NCBI RefSeq assembly: GCF_032842945.2
Contig: NZ_CP146606.1
Coordinates: 3,352,501 to 3,416,500 of the forward strand
Direction: 5' to 3'
Length of the DNA: 64,000 bases
Origin: Roseovarius sp. W115
GTDB taxonomy: Bacteria > Pseudomonadota > Alphaproteobacteria > Rhodobacterales > Rhodobacteraceae
Shown here: one piece after another, positions 27,276 to 37,044 of the stretch
How the letters are laid out: every line of letters begins with the position of its first letter
How positions within the stretch are numbered: the stretch's first letter is position 1
Program-made: the position numbers and the translations under genes
The notes under the pieces: generated by a model
What the model was told of the DNA's origin: nothing
Databases searched by the model: none
What the model saw: the letters and a program-made list of their open reading frames with translations, nothing else

Positions 27276-28295
27276 ATGACCAACGCCCTGAGTGCGATGC
27301 TGACCGAGCGGGACTGGATCCTTACCGATGGTGCCACTGGCACCAACCTGTTCAATATGGGGCTCAGCTCGGGCGACGCGCCGGAGATGTGGAATGTTGA
27401 GCACCCCGAGCGGATCGACAAACTTTATAAATTGGCGGTGGATGCGGGATCAGACCTGTTCCTCACCAACTCCTTTGGCGGCAACGCCGCGCGCCTGAAG
27501 CTGCACAGCGCGGAAAAGCGCGCGCGTGAGCTTTCGCGTATCTCCGCCGAAATCGGCCGTGAGGTTGTTGATCGTCAAGACCGCAAAGTTGTGGTCGCAG
27601 GCTCGGTTGGCCCCACCGGTGAAATCATGGCCCCCATGGGCAGCCTCACGCACGAGCTTGCTGTGGAGATTTTTCATGAACAGGCGGATGGGCTGAAAGA
27701 GGGCGGCGCAGATGTGCTCTGGCTCGAAACCATCTCAGCGCCTGAGGAATACAAAGCCGCCGCCGAGGCATTTGCTCTGGCGGACATCCCCTGGTGCGGC
27801 ACGATGAGTTTTGACACCGCCGGACGCACCATGATGGGGCTGACATCGACCGACATGGCCAAACTGGTGGAAAAATTGCCAAACGCCCCTTTGGCCTATG
27901 GTGCGAATTGCGGTGTCGGCGCGTCTGACCTTTTGCGTACGGTCCTTGGGTTTGCCGCACATGGAACCGACCGGCCCGTGATCGCGAAAGGCAATGCGGG
28001 CATCCCTAAATATGTTGATGGTCACATCCACTATGACGGCACACCTGAATTGATGGCTGAATACGCGGTTCTTGCTCGCGATGCCGGTGCGACGATCATT
28101 GGGGGGTGTTGCGGCACCCAAGCCGAACATCTGGCATTGATGCGCGACGCCCTTGAAAGCCGCCCACGTGGTGAACGGCCCACGCTAGAAGCGATTGCCG
28201 AAGCGATCGGCCCGTTTTCCTCTGCTGTGGACGGCACCGAAGAGGGCGCAGGCGCCCCTGAGAGAGACCGGCGCAGACGCCGCAGACGCGCCTAA
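27276..28295 (+). CDS. bmt: Homocysteine S-methyltransferase (BHMT-type), stand-alone
   Basis: This 339-residue enzyme makes methionine from homocysteine. The N-terminus ILTDGATGTNLFNMGL is the family signature. The zinc ligands are expected in GANCGVGAS and GGCCGTQ. It has only the homocysteine domain, without the pterin- and B12-binding domains of MetH. In Rhodobacterales, methionine synthase is known to be split into separate homocysteine, pterin and corrinoid proteins, and a corrinoid protein lies 1.4 kb downstream, so it probably works with that one. A role with glycine betaine as donor is an alternative. The C-terminus ends in an Arg-rich tail. Confidence 0.88.
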   Translation: MTNALSAMLTERDWILTDGATGTNLFNMGLSSGDAPEMWNVEHPERIDKLYKLAVDAGSDLFLTNSFGGNAARLKLHSAEKRARELSRISAEIGREVVDRQDRKVVVAGSVGPTGEIMAPMGSLTHELAVEIFHEQADGLKEGGADVLWLETISAPEEYKAAAEAFALADIPWCGTMSFDTAGRTMMGLTSTDMAKLVEKLPNAPLAYGANCGVGASDLLRTVLGFAAHGTDRPVIAKGNAGIPKYVDGHIHYDGTPELMAEYAVLARDAGATIIGGCCGTQAEHLALMRDALESRPRGERPTLEAIAEAIGPFSSAVDGTEEGAGAPERDRRRRRRRA

Positions 28296-28362
28296 GGAAG
28301 TCCTGCTGAGGTGAACCAAACCTGTAGAGGCGCCCGTTTCCGACGATCTCATGCCGCCTATC

Positions 28363-29454
28363 TCATTCAAACAGTGAAAGCTGATCACCGGGTCTAGGCG
28401 GCGGCCGAAACCGATCGCAGCGCAACACAGACATCTCCTGATCCAGACCCAAACGGGCGCTGGCAAGTTTGAACCTTTGCGCAATGATGTCGGCATAGGC
28501 CCCCTGCCCGCGCATTCGGCGCCCCCAATCCGCGGCGTAATCCTGACCGTCATGCATCTCGCGCACCAGGCCCATAACCCGCTTTGCCCGGTCCGGCACA
28601 TGCGCGTCCAGCCATTCGCGAAAGAGCGCAGACACCTCCAACGGCAGCCGCAGCATCACCCATGTCGCCGCCGTCGCCCCCGCCTTGGCCCCGGCAGCCA
28701 GCAATGGTTCAATCTCGTGGCAGGTCAGCCCGGGAATGATTGGCGAGGTCATAATTCGCACAGGAATGCAGGCTTCGGCCAGTCGAGAAATCATTCTCAA
28801 TCGCCGCTTCGGCGCAGGCGCACGCGGCTCCAATTTCCGCGACATCTCCGCATCGAGCGTTGTCACGGATATGCCGACTTTCACCAGCCCGCGCGTGGCC
28901 ATATCCGACAGGATGTCGATATCACGTTCAATCAAACTTCCCTTGGTGACGATCGCGACCGGATGGTTGAAATCGGACAGAATCTGAAGGCAGGCACGCA
29001 TGATTCCAAACTTTTTCTCAATCGGTTGATAGGGATCTGTATTTGTCCCGATGGCGATGGGAGCGACCTGATAGGTTTTGTTCCTCAGTTCCCTGGCCAA
29101 AACCCGCGGTATCTCGGGACGCGCCACCAATCGGGTTTCAAAGTCCAAACCGGCTGACAAACCTAGCCAGGCGTGCGTGGGCCGGGCAAAGCAATAGATG
29201 CACCCATGCTCACACCCGCGATACGGGTTGATTGACCGGTCAAAGGGCAAATCAGGTGAACGATTGTAGGTAATGGACTTTCGCGGACATTCCACACTGA
29301 CCTCTGTGCGCAATGGGCGAACCTCATCGTCCATATCCCAGCCATCCGCTTCAAATGGTCTCTCATGCGTTTCATAGCGCCCGGTTTTATTGCTCACGGC
29401 CCCACGTCCTGCACGGCGCAAACTCGGGTCGTATGAGAGAGATTTTTCCTGCAT
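28363..29454 (-). CDS. Radical SAM protein, PA0069 / SplB-like family
   Basis: The 363-residue protein has the radical SAM cluster motif GCEHGCIYC in an otherwise family-typical context: NPYRGCEHGCIYCFARPTHA spans the 4Fe-4S ligands. It shows the usual downstream markers TNTDPYQPIEKKFG and GISVTTLDAEMSRKLEPRAP. It fits the PA0069 family, related to spore photoproduct lyase-like enzymes of unknown substrate in non-spore-formers. The ATG at 29454 (MQEKSLSYDPSLRRAGRG) is chosen over a longer frame from 29565, because homologues begin near this point. It is divergent to the corrinoid gene and may share its regulatory region. Confidence 0.85.
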   Translation of the reverse strand: MQEKSLSYDPSLRRAGRGAVSNKTGRYETHERPFEADGWDMDDEVRPLRTEVSVECPRKSITYNRSPDLPFDRSINPYRGCEHGCIYCFARPTHAWLGLSAGLDFETRLVARPEIPRVLARELRNKTYQVAPIAIGTNTDPYQPIEKKFGIMRACLQILSDFNHPVAIVTKGSLIERDIDILSDMATRGLVKVGISVTTLDAEMSRKLEPRAPAPKRRLRMISRLAEACIPVRIMTSPIIPGLTCHEIEPLLAAGAKAGATAATWVMLRLPLEVSALFREWLDAHVPDRAKRVMGLVREMHDGQDYAADWGRRMRGQGAYADIIAQRFKLASARLGLDQEMSVLRCDRFRPPPRPGDQLSLFE

Positions 29455-29664
29455 GGTGCGATTTAAGAACAAAAAAGGAACATATGCAATAAACTTATAT
29501 ATCTCCTCGAAAGTTTTCGCACTATGGCGAGGCAAATCTGCGTTAGAAGTCGGGGAAAGCGCCACCTATGTCGCAATTCGAACAGTGAATTTCGAAACTT
29601 TCGGTGAATGCTCAGTCAGTATACATGCGCGCACGCTTGCGCCCGAGCCCCAAGGATAAAGCCA

Positions 29665-30369
<705 letters not shown>

Positions 30370-30394
30370 GCCGTTACACCGGCCAATTATTGTT

Positions 30395-30424
30395 AAGCGA
30401 GGTCTGTTTGGGCCTCGCTTCTTT
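30395..30424 (+). terminator. Terminator after the corrinoid gene
   Basis: AAGCGAGG pairs with CCTCGCTT around a 10-base loop and is followed by CTTTGTTT, 25 bases after the corrinoid stop. Confidence 0.8.
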
Positions 30425-30527
30425 GTTTGCAGTCGCAAGGCGCAAAAACTCGCCATGCCCGACCCCAATTTTCGACATAGTTTTCTGAAAAAACACCTCC
30501 GTCACGAAATGGGTCCGGATCGGCTGA

Positions 30528-31499
30528 ATGCCTCTTCTAATCACGAGTAAATGGCTGTGGTTGAGCGTTTTTGCCATCCTGGTGGTAAATCTCGTGGCCT
30601 TTTGGGCAACGCGCGCGACGCTCTCGTTCGTTGGCCTTGGGCTCTATGTGAAACTGGCGCTCACGTTTGGCGGATTCTGGATTTGTATGCTGAAGGTGTC
30701 GCAACGCGGCAAAATTCGATCTCCGCTGGTGCCGAAGCTGCAAGCCTTCTGCGAAGGTATGCTGTTTATGTGCTGTATCTCCGTTGTGATCCCTCCGCTC
30801 AACCATCTGACAATGATGATCCCGTTCCCTTTTCAGGACGTCCTGCTGGCCGGATGGGACGAAAGCCTGGGGTTCAACTGGGTTGCGTATTTTGAATGGG
30901 TTCACGGACGCCCCATGTTGATTTCGCTGTTGGATCAAGCATATGTGTGGCTGTCTATGGTCGGGCTTATGGGCATGACAGCCCTGATTTTCTCCGGCGA
31001 CTGGCTACGCACGCGATTTTATATGGACGTCTTCTTTTACACGGCCGTTATATGCGTTCTGGTCGGTGCCCTGTTCCCGGCCATGGCTGCCGTGGACCGC
31101 TATGTTCTTGATCCATCAATCTACACAAACTTCCCAGAGCCGCCGGGTGTGTATCATATCCCATATTTCGAGATGCTGCGCGACCCTCAGGTTAGCGTTT
31201 TGATCAGTCCCGTCGGTTTGCCCGGTCTGGTGACCTTTCCATCATATCACACGGCCTCCGGTGTTCTTCTGGCGATTTGCTTTTTCCGCACTTGGATGTT
31301 TTGGCCGATGTCGCTCTATTCGATCATCATGATTGCGTCGACGCCTGTGTTTGGCGGGCATTATTTTGTGGACATATTCGCCGGCGCTTTGTTCGCGATC
31401 GCGGCGGTTGTTCTGCTTGCAAAACGCCCACACTATCGTGACGTTTTTGGCGCAAAACCAATCAAACTTAAGTCGCTTGATAATCCCGAATTGGCGTAA
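30528..31499 (+). CDS. PAP2-superfamily membrane phosphatase/transferase
   Basis: This 323-residue protein has about six membrane helices and the PAP2 signatures in degenerate form: FPSYHTASG for motif 2 and GGHYFVDIFAG for motif 3. It resembles the PAP2_3 / inositol phosphorylceramide synthase-like group rather than classical phosphatidate phosphatases. It probably acts on a lipid phosphate at the membrane. It lies between the corrinoid protein and DUF1638 genes on the same strand but is separated from the former by a terminator. Its substrate cannot be inferred. Confidence 0.8.
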   Translation: MPLLITSKWLWLSVFAILVVNLVAFWATRATLSFVGLGLYVKLALTFGGFWICMLKVSQRGKIRSPLVPKLQAFCEGMLFMCCISVVIPPLNHLTMMIPFPFQDVLLAGWDESLGFNWVAYFEWVHGRPMLISLLDQAYVWLSMVGLMGMTALIFSGDWLRTRFYMDVFFYTAVICVLVGALFPAMAAVDRYVLDPSIYTNFPEPPGVYHIPYFEMLRDPQVSVLISPVGLPGLVTFPSYHTASGVLLAICFFRTWMFWPMSLYSIIMIASTPVFGGHYFVDIFAGALFAIAAVVLLAKRPHYRDVFGAKPIKLKSLDNPELA

Positions 31500-31572
31500 C
31501 CGAGCGCGCGATCCCAAGTTGTCAGTTGTAAGCTGGAAACATCGGCAACTATCATTCGCATGAGGTACGTAA

Positions 31573-32208
31573 ATGACCAAAGTGCCTGACGACAAAACGC
31601 TCACCGAATACGGCTTTTCCGAAAGGCACAAAGGTCAGATTCTGCTCATCGCATGCGGCGCCCTGGCGCGCGAAATTCTTGCGCTTAAAGAGACCAATGG
31701 CTGGGATCACATGGTTCTCCAATGTCTGCCTGCGAAATACCACCTTTACCCGGACAAGATCACAGACGCAGTGGAAGACACCGTTAGAAAACATCGCAAC
31801 AGCTATGAGCGCATCTTTGTTGTTTATGCCGATTGCGGCACAGGTGGGCTGTTGCAGAAGAAATGTGAAGAACTTGGTGTGGACATGGTCGCTGGCCCGC
31901 ATTGCTACTCCTTCTTCGAAGGCAACGATGATTTTGCCAAGCGTGACGAAATCACTGCCTTTTACCTGACGGATTTTCTGGTCAAACAATTCGATGCATT
32001 CGTATGGAAACCAATGGGACTCGATCGGCATCCAGAGCTACGCGATATGCTTTTCGGCAACTACACCAAACTGGTCTACCAGGCACAAGTGGAGGACCCT
32101 GCCCTGCGCGCCAAGGCCGAAGACTGCGCCAATCGACTGGGTCTGGATTATGAGTACCGCTTCACGGGCTACGGCGATTTGGCCAAGGCGCTGAAATCTC
32201 AAGCCTGA
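31573..32208 (+). CDS. DUF1638 family protein
   Basis: This 211-residue protein belongs to DUF1638, a family without a firmly established biochemical function. It begins GQILLIACGALAREILALKE. It contains cysteines in conserved-looking motifs: ACGALA, VVYADCGTGG and AGPHCYSFFEG. These could bind a metal or corrinoid-related ligand. Its position close to a stand-alone corrinoid protein and a homocysteine methyltransferase suggests a link to methyl transfer or corrinoid reactivation. This is inference from neighbourhood only. Confidence 0.8.
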   Translation: MTKVPDDKTLTEYGFSERHKGQILLIACGALAREILALKETNGWDHMVLQCLPAKYHLYPDKITDAVEDTVRKHRNSYERIFVVYADCGTGGLLQKKCEELGVDMVAGPHCYSFFEGNDDFAKRDEITAFYLTDFLVKQFDAFVWKPMGLDRHPELRDMLFGNYTKLVYQAQVEDPALRAKAEDCANRLGLDYEYRFTGYGDLAKALKSQA

Positions 32209-32287
32209 GCTTTAACTTGCTTAAAATACCCCAGAAAGTACCAAGGATTGGCTCCTGGTTCACAGCGTTCATGACACCGCCCTGAGT

Positions 32288-32698
32288 TCACGCCGCTTCT
32301 GAAGCGACGGCCCTGATCCTCTCGATCATTGCGCGCAAGCCGTTTGAGCGCTGTGCCGACAGATGATCATTCAAGCCCAGCCGCGCCAATTCGCCATGAG
32401 CGTCCACCTGAGGCACATCGCGCACAGCCATATCGTTATAAAGTGCTCTGAGCACGGCGATCAGTCCGCGCACGATCATCGCATCGCTGTCGCCATCAAA
32501 GCGAAACGTGCCGCCTGTGACCTGTGGATGCAACCATACCTGACTGGCGCAGCCATCCACCTTGGTGGCCGTCACTTTCAGTGCGTCCTCCAAAGGATCC
32601 ATTGCCTTACCCTGCTCAATTACATAGCGATAACGATCTTCCCATTCCTCGAGAAATTCGAAATCTTCGACGATTGCTTCAAACGCTTCGCTTGCCAC
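32288..32698 (-). CDS. sufE: SufE-family sulfur acceptor
   Basis: SufE takes persulfide sulfur from the cysteine desulfurase SufS for Fe-S cluster assembly. The 136-residue protein has the family core and the catalytic C50 in KVDGCASQVWL. The flanking stretch WEDRYRYVIEQGKAMDPLED also fits. No suf operon is in the window, so it is a stand-alone copy. It could also serve the class V PLP enzyme at 2309-3529, but the distance makes that weak. Confidence 0.93.
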   Translation of the reverse strand: MASEAFEAIVEDFEFLEEWEDRYRYVIEQGKAMDPLEDALKVTATKVDGCASQVWLHPQVTGGTFRFDGDSDAMIVRGLIAVLRALYNDMAVRDVPQVDAHGELARLGLNDHLSAQRSNGLRAMIERIRAVASEAA

Positions 32699-32869
32699 GC
32701 GCCTGATCCTTTTGGTTTATGCTGATCCACAGGTAGGCGCAGTGTCCAAGGACGTCCAGAGTGAATTCATTCCATTGTCTTGCCCGAACCGGAGACAAAC
32801 TTCGCGCGCTTGCATCTTTTCAAGCCGCAGAGGATCGGGTACTCGGGTAACAGGTGAATAAAGGCGGTG

Positions 32870-33463
32870 ATGATGCGCGGCGTAGTTTCTGTTCTCTTGA
32901 TTGGCACTCTGGTCCTGTCCAGTTGCAGCGCGTGGCGCGAGTCGCGGGCCAACCCGTCCAACTGGTTTGGCAACAGCAGATCGGCGGTCGTGGAAACGCG
33001 CGCGCAAACCCCAACGACGATTGCACCAGACGACCGTCAGACGAACAACCCGCTGATTGACACACGAGGCGGGAATCAATTGGTCCGGCGCAATGTCACC
33101 ACTGTTCAGCGCACCGGTCTTTTTCGCCGTCGCAACGCGCAAGTGCAGTATGAAGGCACGCTTGTGGACGAAGTGACCGACCTCGTTGTGGAACGCACGC
33201 CCACTGGTGCGATTGTTCGCGTTACAGGTCTGCCGAACCGCGAAGGGGCGTTCGACGTGCGTCTTTTGCGGGTTAATCTTGATGGTCCGGTGGATGGCGT
33301 GCTGGAATATACGTTGAACGCGGTCCAGCCTGTTCAAACGCGTGTTGGCACGCAACGCACCCGTGAGGTGAAAGCCGGCGCATTTATTGGCAACGCGCTT
33401 TTGGAAGACGTGCGTGAAATTCGTGTCTCTGCCGAACGCAACGTTTTATCGACGCGACGTTAG
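32870..33463 (+). CDS. Putative lipoprotein
   Basis: The predicted protein has about 197 residues with a lipoprotein signal peptide: a basic start, hydrophobic VVSVLLIGTLVL and the lipobox LSSC. The mature part includes TIAPDDRQTNNPLIDTRGGN and ends VREIRVSAERNVLSTRR. A central beta-rich domain (VQYEGTLVDEVTDLVVERTP) has no match I recognise. It probably faces the periplasm, anchored in a membrane. The start may be the ATG at 32870 or 32873, both after AAGG. Conserved hypothetical. Confidence 0.75.
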   Translation: MMRGVVSVLLIGTLVLSSCSAWRESRANPSNWFGNSRSAVVETRAQTPTTIAPDDRQTNNPLIDTRGGNQLVRRNVTTVQRTGLFRRRNAQVQYEGTLVDEVTDLVVERTPTGAIVRVTGLPNREGAFDVRLLRVNLDGPVDGVLEYTLNAVQPVQTRVGTQRTREVKAGAFIGNALLEDVREIRVSAERNVLSTRR

Positions 33464-33476
33464 AAGCTCACGACGT

Positions 33477-34637
33477 TCAAAGTTCAACTGTGCAGATTGT
33501 GCCGCCTTTGGCGCCCAGAGCGACTTCACCATTGCAAAGCCGAAGCGCATCCGCGCCGAATACATCATAGCGCCACCCTCCCAGTGCAGGTACATCCCGT
33601 TCACCCGCTGATATCGCATCAAGATCAGCAGCAGAGGCGATCAGTTTGGACGCGACCGCGTATTCCTCGGTCTTGGCCTTGAGCAAAACGCGCAGAAGGT
33701 CCGCCAAAGCTGGGTTGACCTGAAGCTTATCACGGGACCGGTCCGGTTTGGGCAGGTCATCATTGGCACAGGCGACGCCGGTCTCAACGGCTTTGAGGAT
33801 ACCATCCGCAATGTCTCCTCGACGCGCTTCGCGCAGCAAGAGCCGCGCACGTGACAGGTCTTTGTGTGATCCGGGTTTGGTTGACGCAAGCTCAACCAGC
33901 GCATCATCCTTGAAAACACGATTACGTGGTACATTGCGCGTCTGTGCATATTCTTCGCGAAACCGTGCCAGTTCACGGACAATGGCTAAGAACCGTCCAG
34001 AGACGTTACGTGTTTTCACGCGCAGCCAGGCATCTTCGGGGCGGGTGATATAGGTTTCGGGGTTTGTCAGAACCTCCATCTCCTCTGCCACCCATTTGTC
34101 GCGTCCTGTCTCGGACAGTTTGGCCGACAAGTGTTCGTAGATCTGCCGCAAATGCGTGACGTCAGCGAGGGCGTATTTCTTCTGCGCGCTGGTCAGCGGA
34201 CGCCGCGACCAGTCGGTAAATCGTGAGGTTTTGTCCAGCGATTGTTTGGGAATGCGACGCACCAGCGTCTCGTAACCCACTTGTTCTCCAAACCCACACA
34301 CCATCGCCGCTACCTGCGTGTCAAAGAGAGGCGCCGGGATCAGCCCACCATCAACATGGAAAATTTCTAGGTCCTGCCGAGCGGCATGAAAGACCTTGAC
34401 CACGCCGGGTGCGCGAAAAAGATCATACAGTGGCTCCAACGACATGGAGGCGCCCTCAATGGGATCAACCAGGACAGCATCGTCATCATTGCGCCCTGGC
34501 AAGGCCAGTTGGATAAGGCACAGCTTGGAATAGTAACTGCGTTCGCGGAGGAATTCGGTATCAACCGTCACATAGTCCACATCCTGAGCGCGTTTGCAAA
34601 ATTCGGACAGCTCATCGGTGGTTGTGATCGTCTTCAT
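33477..34637 (-). CDS. rnd: Ribonuclease D
   Basis: This DEDD-type 3'-5' exoribonuclease trims tRNA precursors. The 386-residue protein has the first catalytic pair D26/E28 in VTVDTEFLRE and a later one in YALADVTHL. The C-terminal HRDC-like region includes LLKAKTEEYAVASKLIASA. Length and motifs are normal for the family. The gene converges on the lipoprotein gene with only 13 bases between stops. Confidence 0.94.
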   Translation of the reverse strand: MKTITTTDELSEFCKRAQDVDYVTVDTEFLRERSYYSKLCLIQLALPGRNDDDAVLVDPIEGASMSLEPLYDLFRAPGVVKVFHAARQDLEIFHVDGGLIPAPLFDTQVAAMVCGFGEQVGYETLVRRIPKQSLDKTSRFTDWSRRPLTSAQKKYALADVTHLRQIYEHLSAKLSETGRDKWVAEEMEVLTNPETYITRPEDAWLRVKTRNVSGRFLAIVRELARFREEYAQTRNVPRNRVFKDDALVELASTKPGSHKDLSRARLLLREARRGDIADGILKAVETGVACANDDLPKPDRSRDKLQVNPALADLLRVLLKAKTEEYAVASKLIASAADLDAISAGERDVPALGGWRYDVFGADALRLCNGEVALGAKGGTICTVEL

Positions 34638-34727
34638 ATTCAGCGGGTCTTGTCTCTTGTTGGTTTTATCAGGCCCGGTGCCTTAACCCGGTATAGGGGA
34701 GGTGCTCAGAAATGAAAACGCCTGAAT

Positions 34728-35321
34728 TCATGGCAAAAGCACGGGTGTCTTGTCACCTTCCGCGAAACGTTTCAATACGGCAGGGTACAGAATATGCTCT
34801 TGCTCCAGCACACGTGCAGCCAATATGTCGGGCGTGTCGCCCGAAAGGACCGGCACCCGCGCCTGCCCCAACAGCGGTCCGTCATCAAGCTCCAGACGCA
34901 CCTCATGCACGCTGCACCCGGCTTCGGTCTCTCCGGCCTCCAAAGCGCGCGCATGGGTGTTGAGGCCTTTGTATTTCGGTAAGAGCGAAGGGTGAATGTT
35001 GATCATCTGCCCTGCCCAGCGGGAAATGAAACGTTCGGTGAAGATCCGCATGAAGCCAGCAAAACAGATAATGTCCGGCGCATGTGCAGCCAGCGTTTCG
35101 TTGAGTACGGCCTCAAAGGCATCCTGGTCGCCCTTGAAGGGACGGTGGTCCACCACATCTGTGGCGACACCGAGGGTCTGCGCCTTGGTCAATCCCGCAG
35201 CTTCTGCATTGTTGGACACTGCTACCACAGGTCTAGCGGGGTGATCGCCGACCATGCTTTCAATCAGCGCCACCATGTTGGAGCCGCCACCAGAAAACAG
35301 GATCGCCACGCGTTTGGTCAA
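34728..35321 (-). CDS. purN: Phosphoribosylglycinamide formyltransferase PurN
   Basis: PurN transfers the formyl group from 10-formyl-THF to GAR in purine synthesis. The 197-residue protein begins [18 protein letters not shown]. It has the active-site signature [17 protein letters not shown] plus [19 protein letters not shown]. The start overlaps the purM stop by four bases, so purMN forms a coupled pair. Confidence 0.96.
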   Translation of the reverse strand: MTKRVAILFSGGGSNMVALIESMVGDHPARPVVAVSNNAEAAGLTKAQTLGVATDVVDHRPFKGDQDAFEAVLNETLAAHAPDIICFAGFMRIFTERFISRWAGQMINIHPSLLPKYKGLNTHARALEAGETEAGCSVHEVRLELDDGPLLGQARVPVLSGDTPDILAARVLEQEHILYPAVLKRFAEGDKTPVLLP

Positions 35322-36364
35322 GACAGCGTTCCAGTGTAAGACACGCCCTGCCCTGCGGTCACATGGCCCAAACGAACAACGGTCTCACCTTCACCTTCAA
35401 GAAGCGCGACCAATGCCTCGGCCTGGCCCTCGGCCACGGCCAGAACCATGCCAATGCCGCAGTTAAAAGTTTTGAGCATTTCTGCCTCGGCCATGCCGCC
35501 AGTGGCTTGGAGCCATTTGAAAACAGGAGGCAATTCATAAGACCCAAGATCAATCTGCGCCATCATGCCGTCTGGCAGAACCCGCGGGATATTCTCGGTC
35601 AATCCGCCCCCGGTGATATGCGCCAGAGCATGCACGCCCCCTGCCCTCACCGCTGCCAGCGCCTGTTTCACATAAAGCCGCGTTGGCGTCAGAAGCGCTG
35701 CGCCCAATGTGCCGTCATCCCAGGGACACTCCGCATCCCAGCCAAGGCCAGAGACCTCCACCAGCTTGCGCACCAAAGAATAGCCATTGGAATGCACCCC
35801 ATCCGAGGTGAGCCCAAGCAGCACATCGCCCTCAACCACCCCGGCAGGCAGGTCTGCACCACGCTCCATCGCACCCACGGCAAAGCCTGCGAGGTCAAAA
35901 TCACCGTCAGGATACATCCCCGGCATCTCGGCGGTCTCACCGCCAATGAGCGCACAGCCAGACCGCACACAGCCCTCCGCAATGCCCTCAATAATGCGCG
36001 CCGCACTGTCGGTATCGAGTTTTCCAGTCGCGAAGTAGTCAAGGAAGAAAAGCGGTTCTGCCCCTTGGCATACAAGGTCATTGACGCACATCGCCACCAG
36101 ATCAATGCCCACACCGTCCACATTGCCGGTATCAATTGCGATGCGCAGCTTCGTGCCCACCCCATCTGTGGCGGCCACAAGAATGGGGTCGTTGTACCCG
36201 GCGGCTTTAAGATCAAAAAGCGCGCCAAACCCGCCAAGCCCGGCCATCACGCCGGACCGCGTCGTGCGCTTGGCCGCAGGCTTGATCCGGTCGACAAGTG
36301 CATTGCCTGCATCGATATCCACACCTGCATCCGCATAGGTGATGCCGTTCTTGCCGTCGCTCAT
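35318..36364 (-). CDS. purM: Phosphoribosylaminoimidazole synthetase PurM
   Basis: PurM (AIR synthetase) closes the imidazole ring of the purine precursor using ATP. The 348-residue protein begins [20 protein letters not shown]. It has the conserved stretches [20 protein letters not shown] and [19 protein letters not shown] plus [20 protein letters not shown]. It is upstream of purN with a four-base overlap. Length is normal. Confidence 0.96.
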   Translation of the reverse strand: MSDGKNGITYADAGVDIDAGNALVDRIKPAAKRTTRSGVMAGLGGFGALFDLKAAGYNDPILVAATDGVGTKLRIAIDTGNVDGVGIDLVAMCVNDLVCQGAEPLFFLDYFATGKLDTDSAARIIEGIAEGCVRSGCALIGGETAEMPGMYPDGDFDLAGFAVGAMERGADLPAGVVEGDVLLGLTSDGVHSNGYSLVRKLVEVSGLGWDAECPWDDGTLGAALLTPTRLYVKQALAAVRAGGVHALAHITGGGLTENIPRVLPDGMMAQIDLGSYELPPVFKWLQATGGMAEAEMLKTFNCGIGMVLAVAEGQAEALVALLEGEGETVVRLGHVTAGQGVSYTGTLS

Positions 36365-36472
36365 GGCCCGCTCCGCTTTGGTCCTGCGGTGTTCGGTTAG
36401 ACCATCATGCTGGCCCGCGCAATCACAAAGCCTTGACGCTCCACGTCTGCCCGCCTAGGACGATCCCAGGTC

Positions 36473-36549
36473 GGGCCTGTAGCTCAATTGGTTAGAGCAG
36501 AGCGCTCATAACGCTTTGGTTGGGGGTTCGAGTCCCTCCGGGCCTACCA
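36473..36549 (+). tRNA. tRNA with CAT anticodon (probably tRNA-Ile2, else Met)
   Basis: This is a 77-base cloverleaf with an encoded CCA. The acceptor strands are GGGCCTG and CGGGCCT. The anticodon stem is GAGCG/CGCTT and the anticodon loop is CTCATAA. The T arm has GGTTCGAGT. The segment around the anticodon is close to the Escherichia coli Ile2 tRNA, where CAU is modified to lysidine-AU, and less like an elongator Met tRNA. A tRNA-Met identity cannot be excluded by eye. Confidence 0.9.
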
Positions 36550-36642
36550 TCGTTCACTGCACTTTACGCAATCGTGATCCGCCGCCCCTTGCGCGATTGC
36601 CTTGCGCAGTCCTAATCCGTAACGAGAATAAGGACGACCAAA

Positions 36643-36912
36643 ATGCCCAAGGCGACCCTCTACCGGATGGACCTGCCCAACTACACCTGCGGCTATGGTA
36701 CCGCGGCGCGTGATCTTCTGCGCAGTAATGGTTTTGACATCGAAGAACACATCCTGCGCACACGGGCGGCGACGGACAAGTTCAAGGATAAGCATCACAT
36801 CACCACCACACCGCTTGTCTTCATCGATGGTGTCAAGATCGGAGGTTACACTGATCTAAAGAAACATCTCAAAGCGCAAAAGCCCAAAAAGAAGCGGTTC
36901 TGGCAGCGGTGA
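36643..36912 (+). CDS. Glutaredoxin-like protein with single active-site Cys
   Basis: The 89-residue protein has a glutaredoxin fold pattern: KATLYRMDLPNYTCGYG at the start, TTTPLVFIDGVKIGGYTDLK with the cis-proline, then a basic tail. The active site is CGYG with one cysteine at position 16, the only Cys in the protein. It is therefore a monothiol-type Grx, though the usual CGFS is not matched. Such proteins move glutathione or iron-sulfur clusters. It follows the CAT tRNA by about 95 bases. Confidence 0.78.
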   Translation: MPKATLYRMDLPNYTCGYGTAARDLLRSNGFDIEEHILRTRAATDKFKDKHHITTTPLVFIDGVKIGGYTDLKKHLKAQKPKKKRFWQR

Positions 36913-36944
36913 CTGGCGTGAAACGATTGACAGTTTGTTAAAGC

Positions 36945-37038
36945 GTTTCGCGTGCGAAACATTTAAGTAGAGGCGTTTTCTGCGCAGAAAACAGACCAGA
37001 AAATACGTATTTTCTGCGCTGGAATTTTTGAAAATTCC
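36945..37038. repeat. Four tandem palindromes behind the glutaredoxin gene
   Basis: In order: GTTTCG/CGAAAC (36945-36960), GTTTTCTGC/GCAGAAAAC with no loop (36975-36992), CAGAAAATAC/GTATTTTCTG with no loop (36997-37016), and GGAATTTT/AAAATTCC with a two-base loop (37021-37038). They lie between two convergent genes and could be a multi-hairpin terminator. The loop-free perfect palindromes are unusual for that role. Confidence 0.8.
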
Positions 37039-37044
37039 AATCCC

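Noticed and set aside
29455..29664. SAM or cobalamin riboswitch before the corrinoid gene
   Set aside because: No conserved riboswitch core was recognised by eye; only the ribosome site is clear.
36473..36549. A firm tRNA-Met call for the CAT-anticodon tRNA
   Set aside because: The anticodon arm resembles tRNA-Ile2 more, so the identity was left open between the two.
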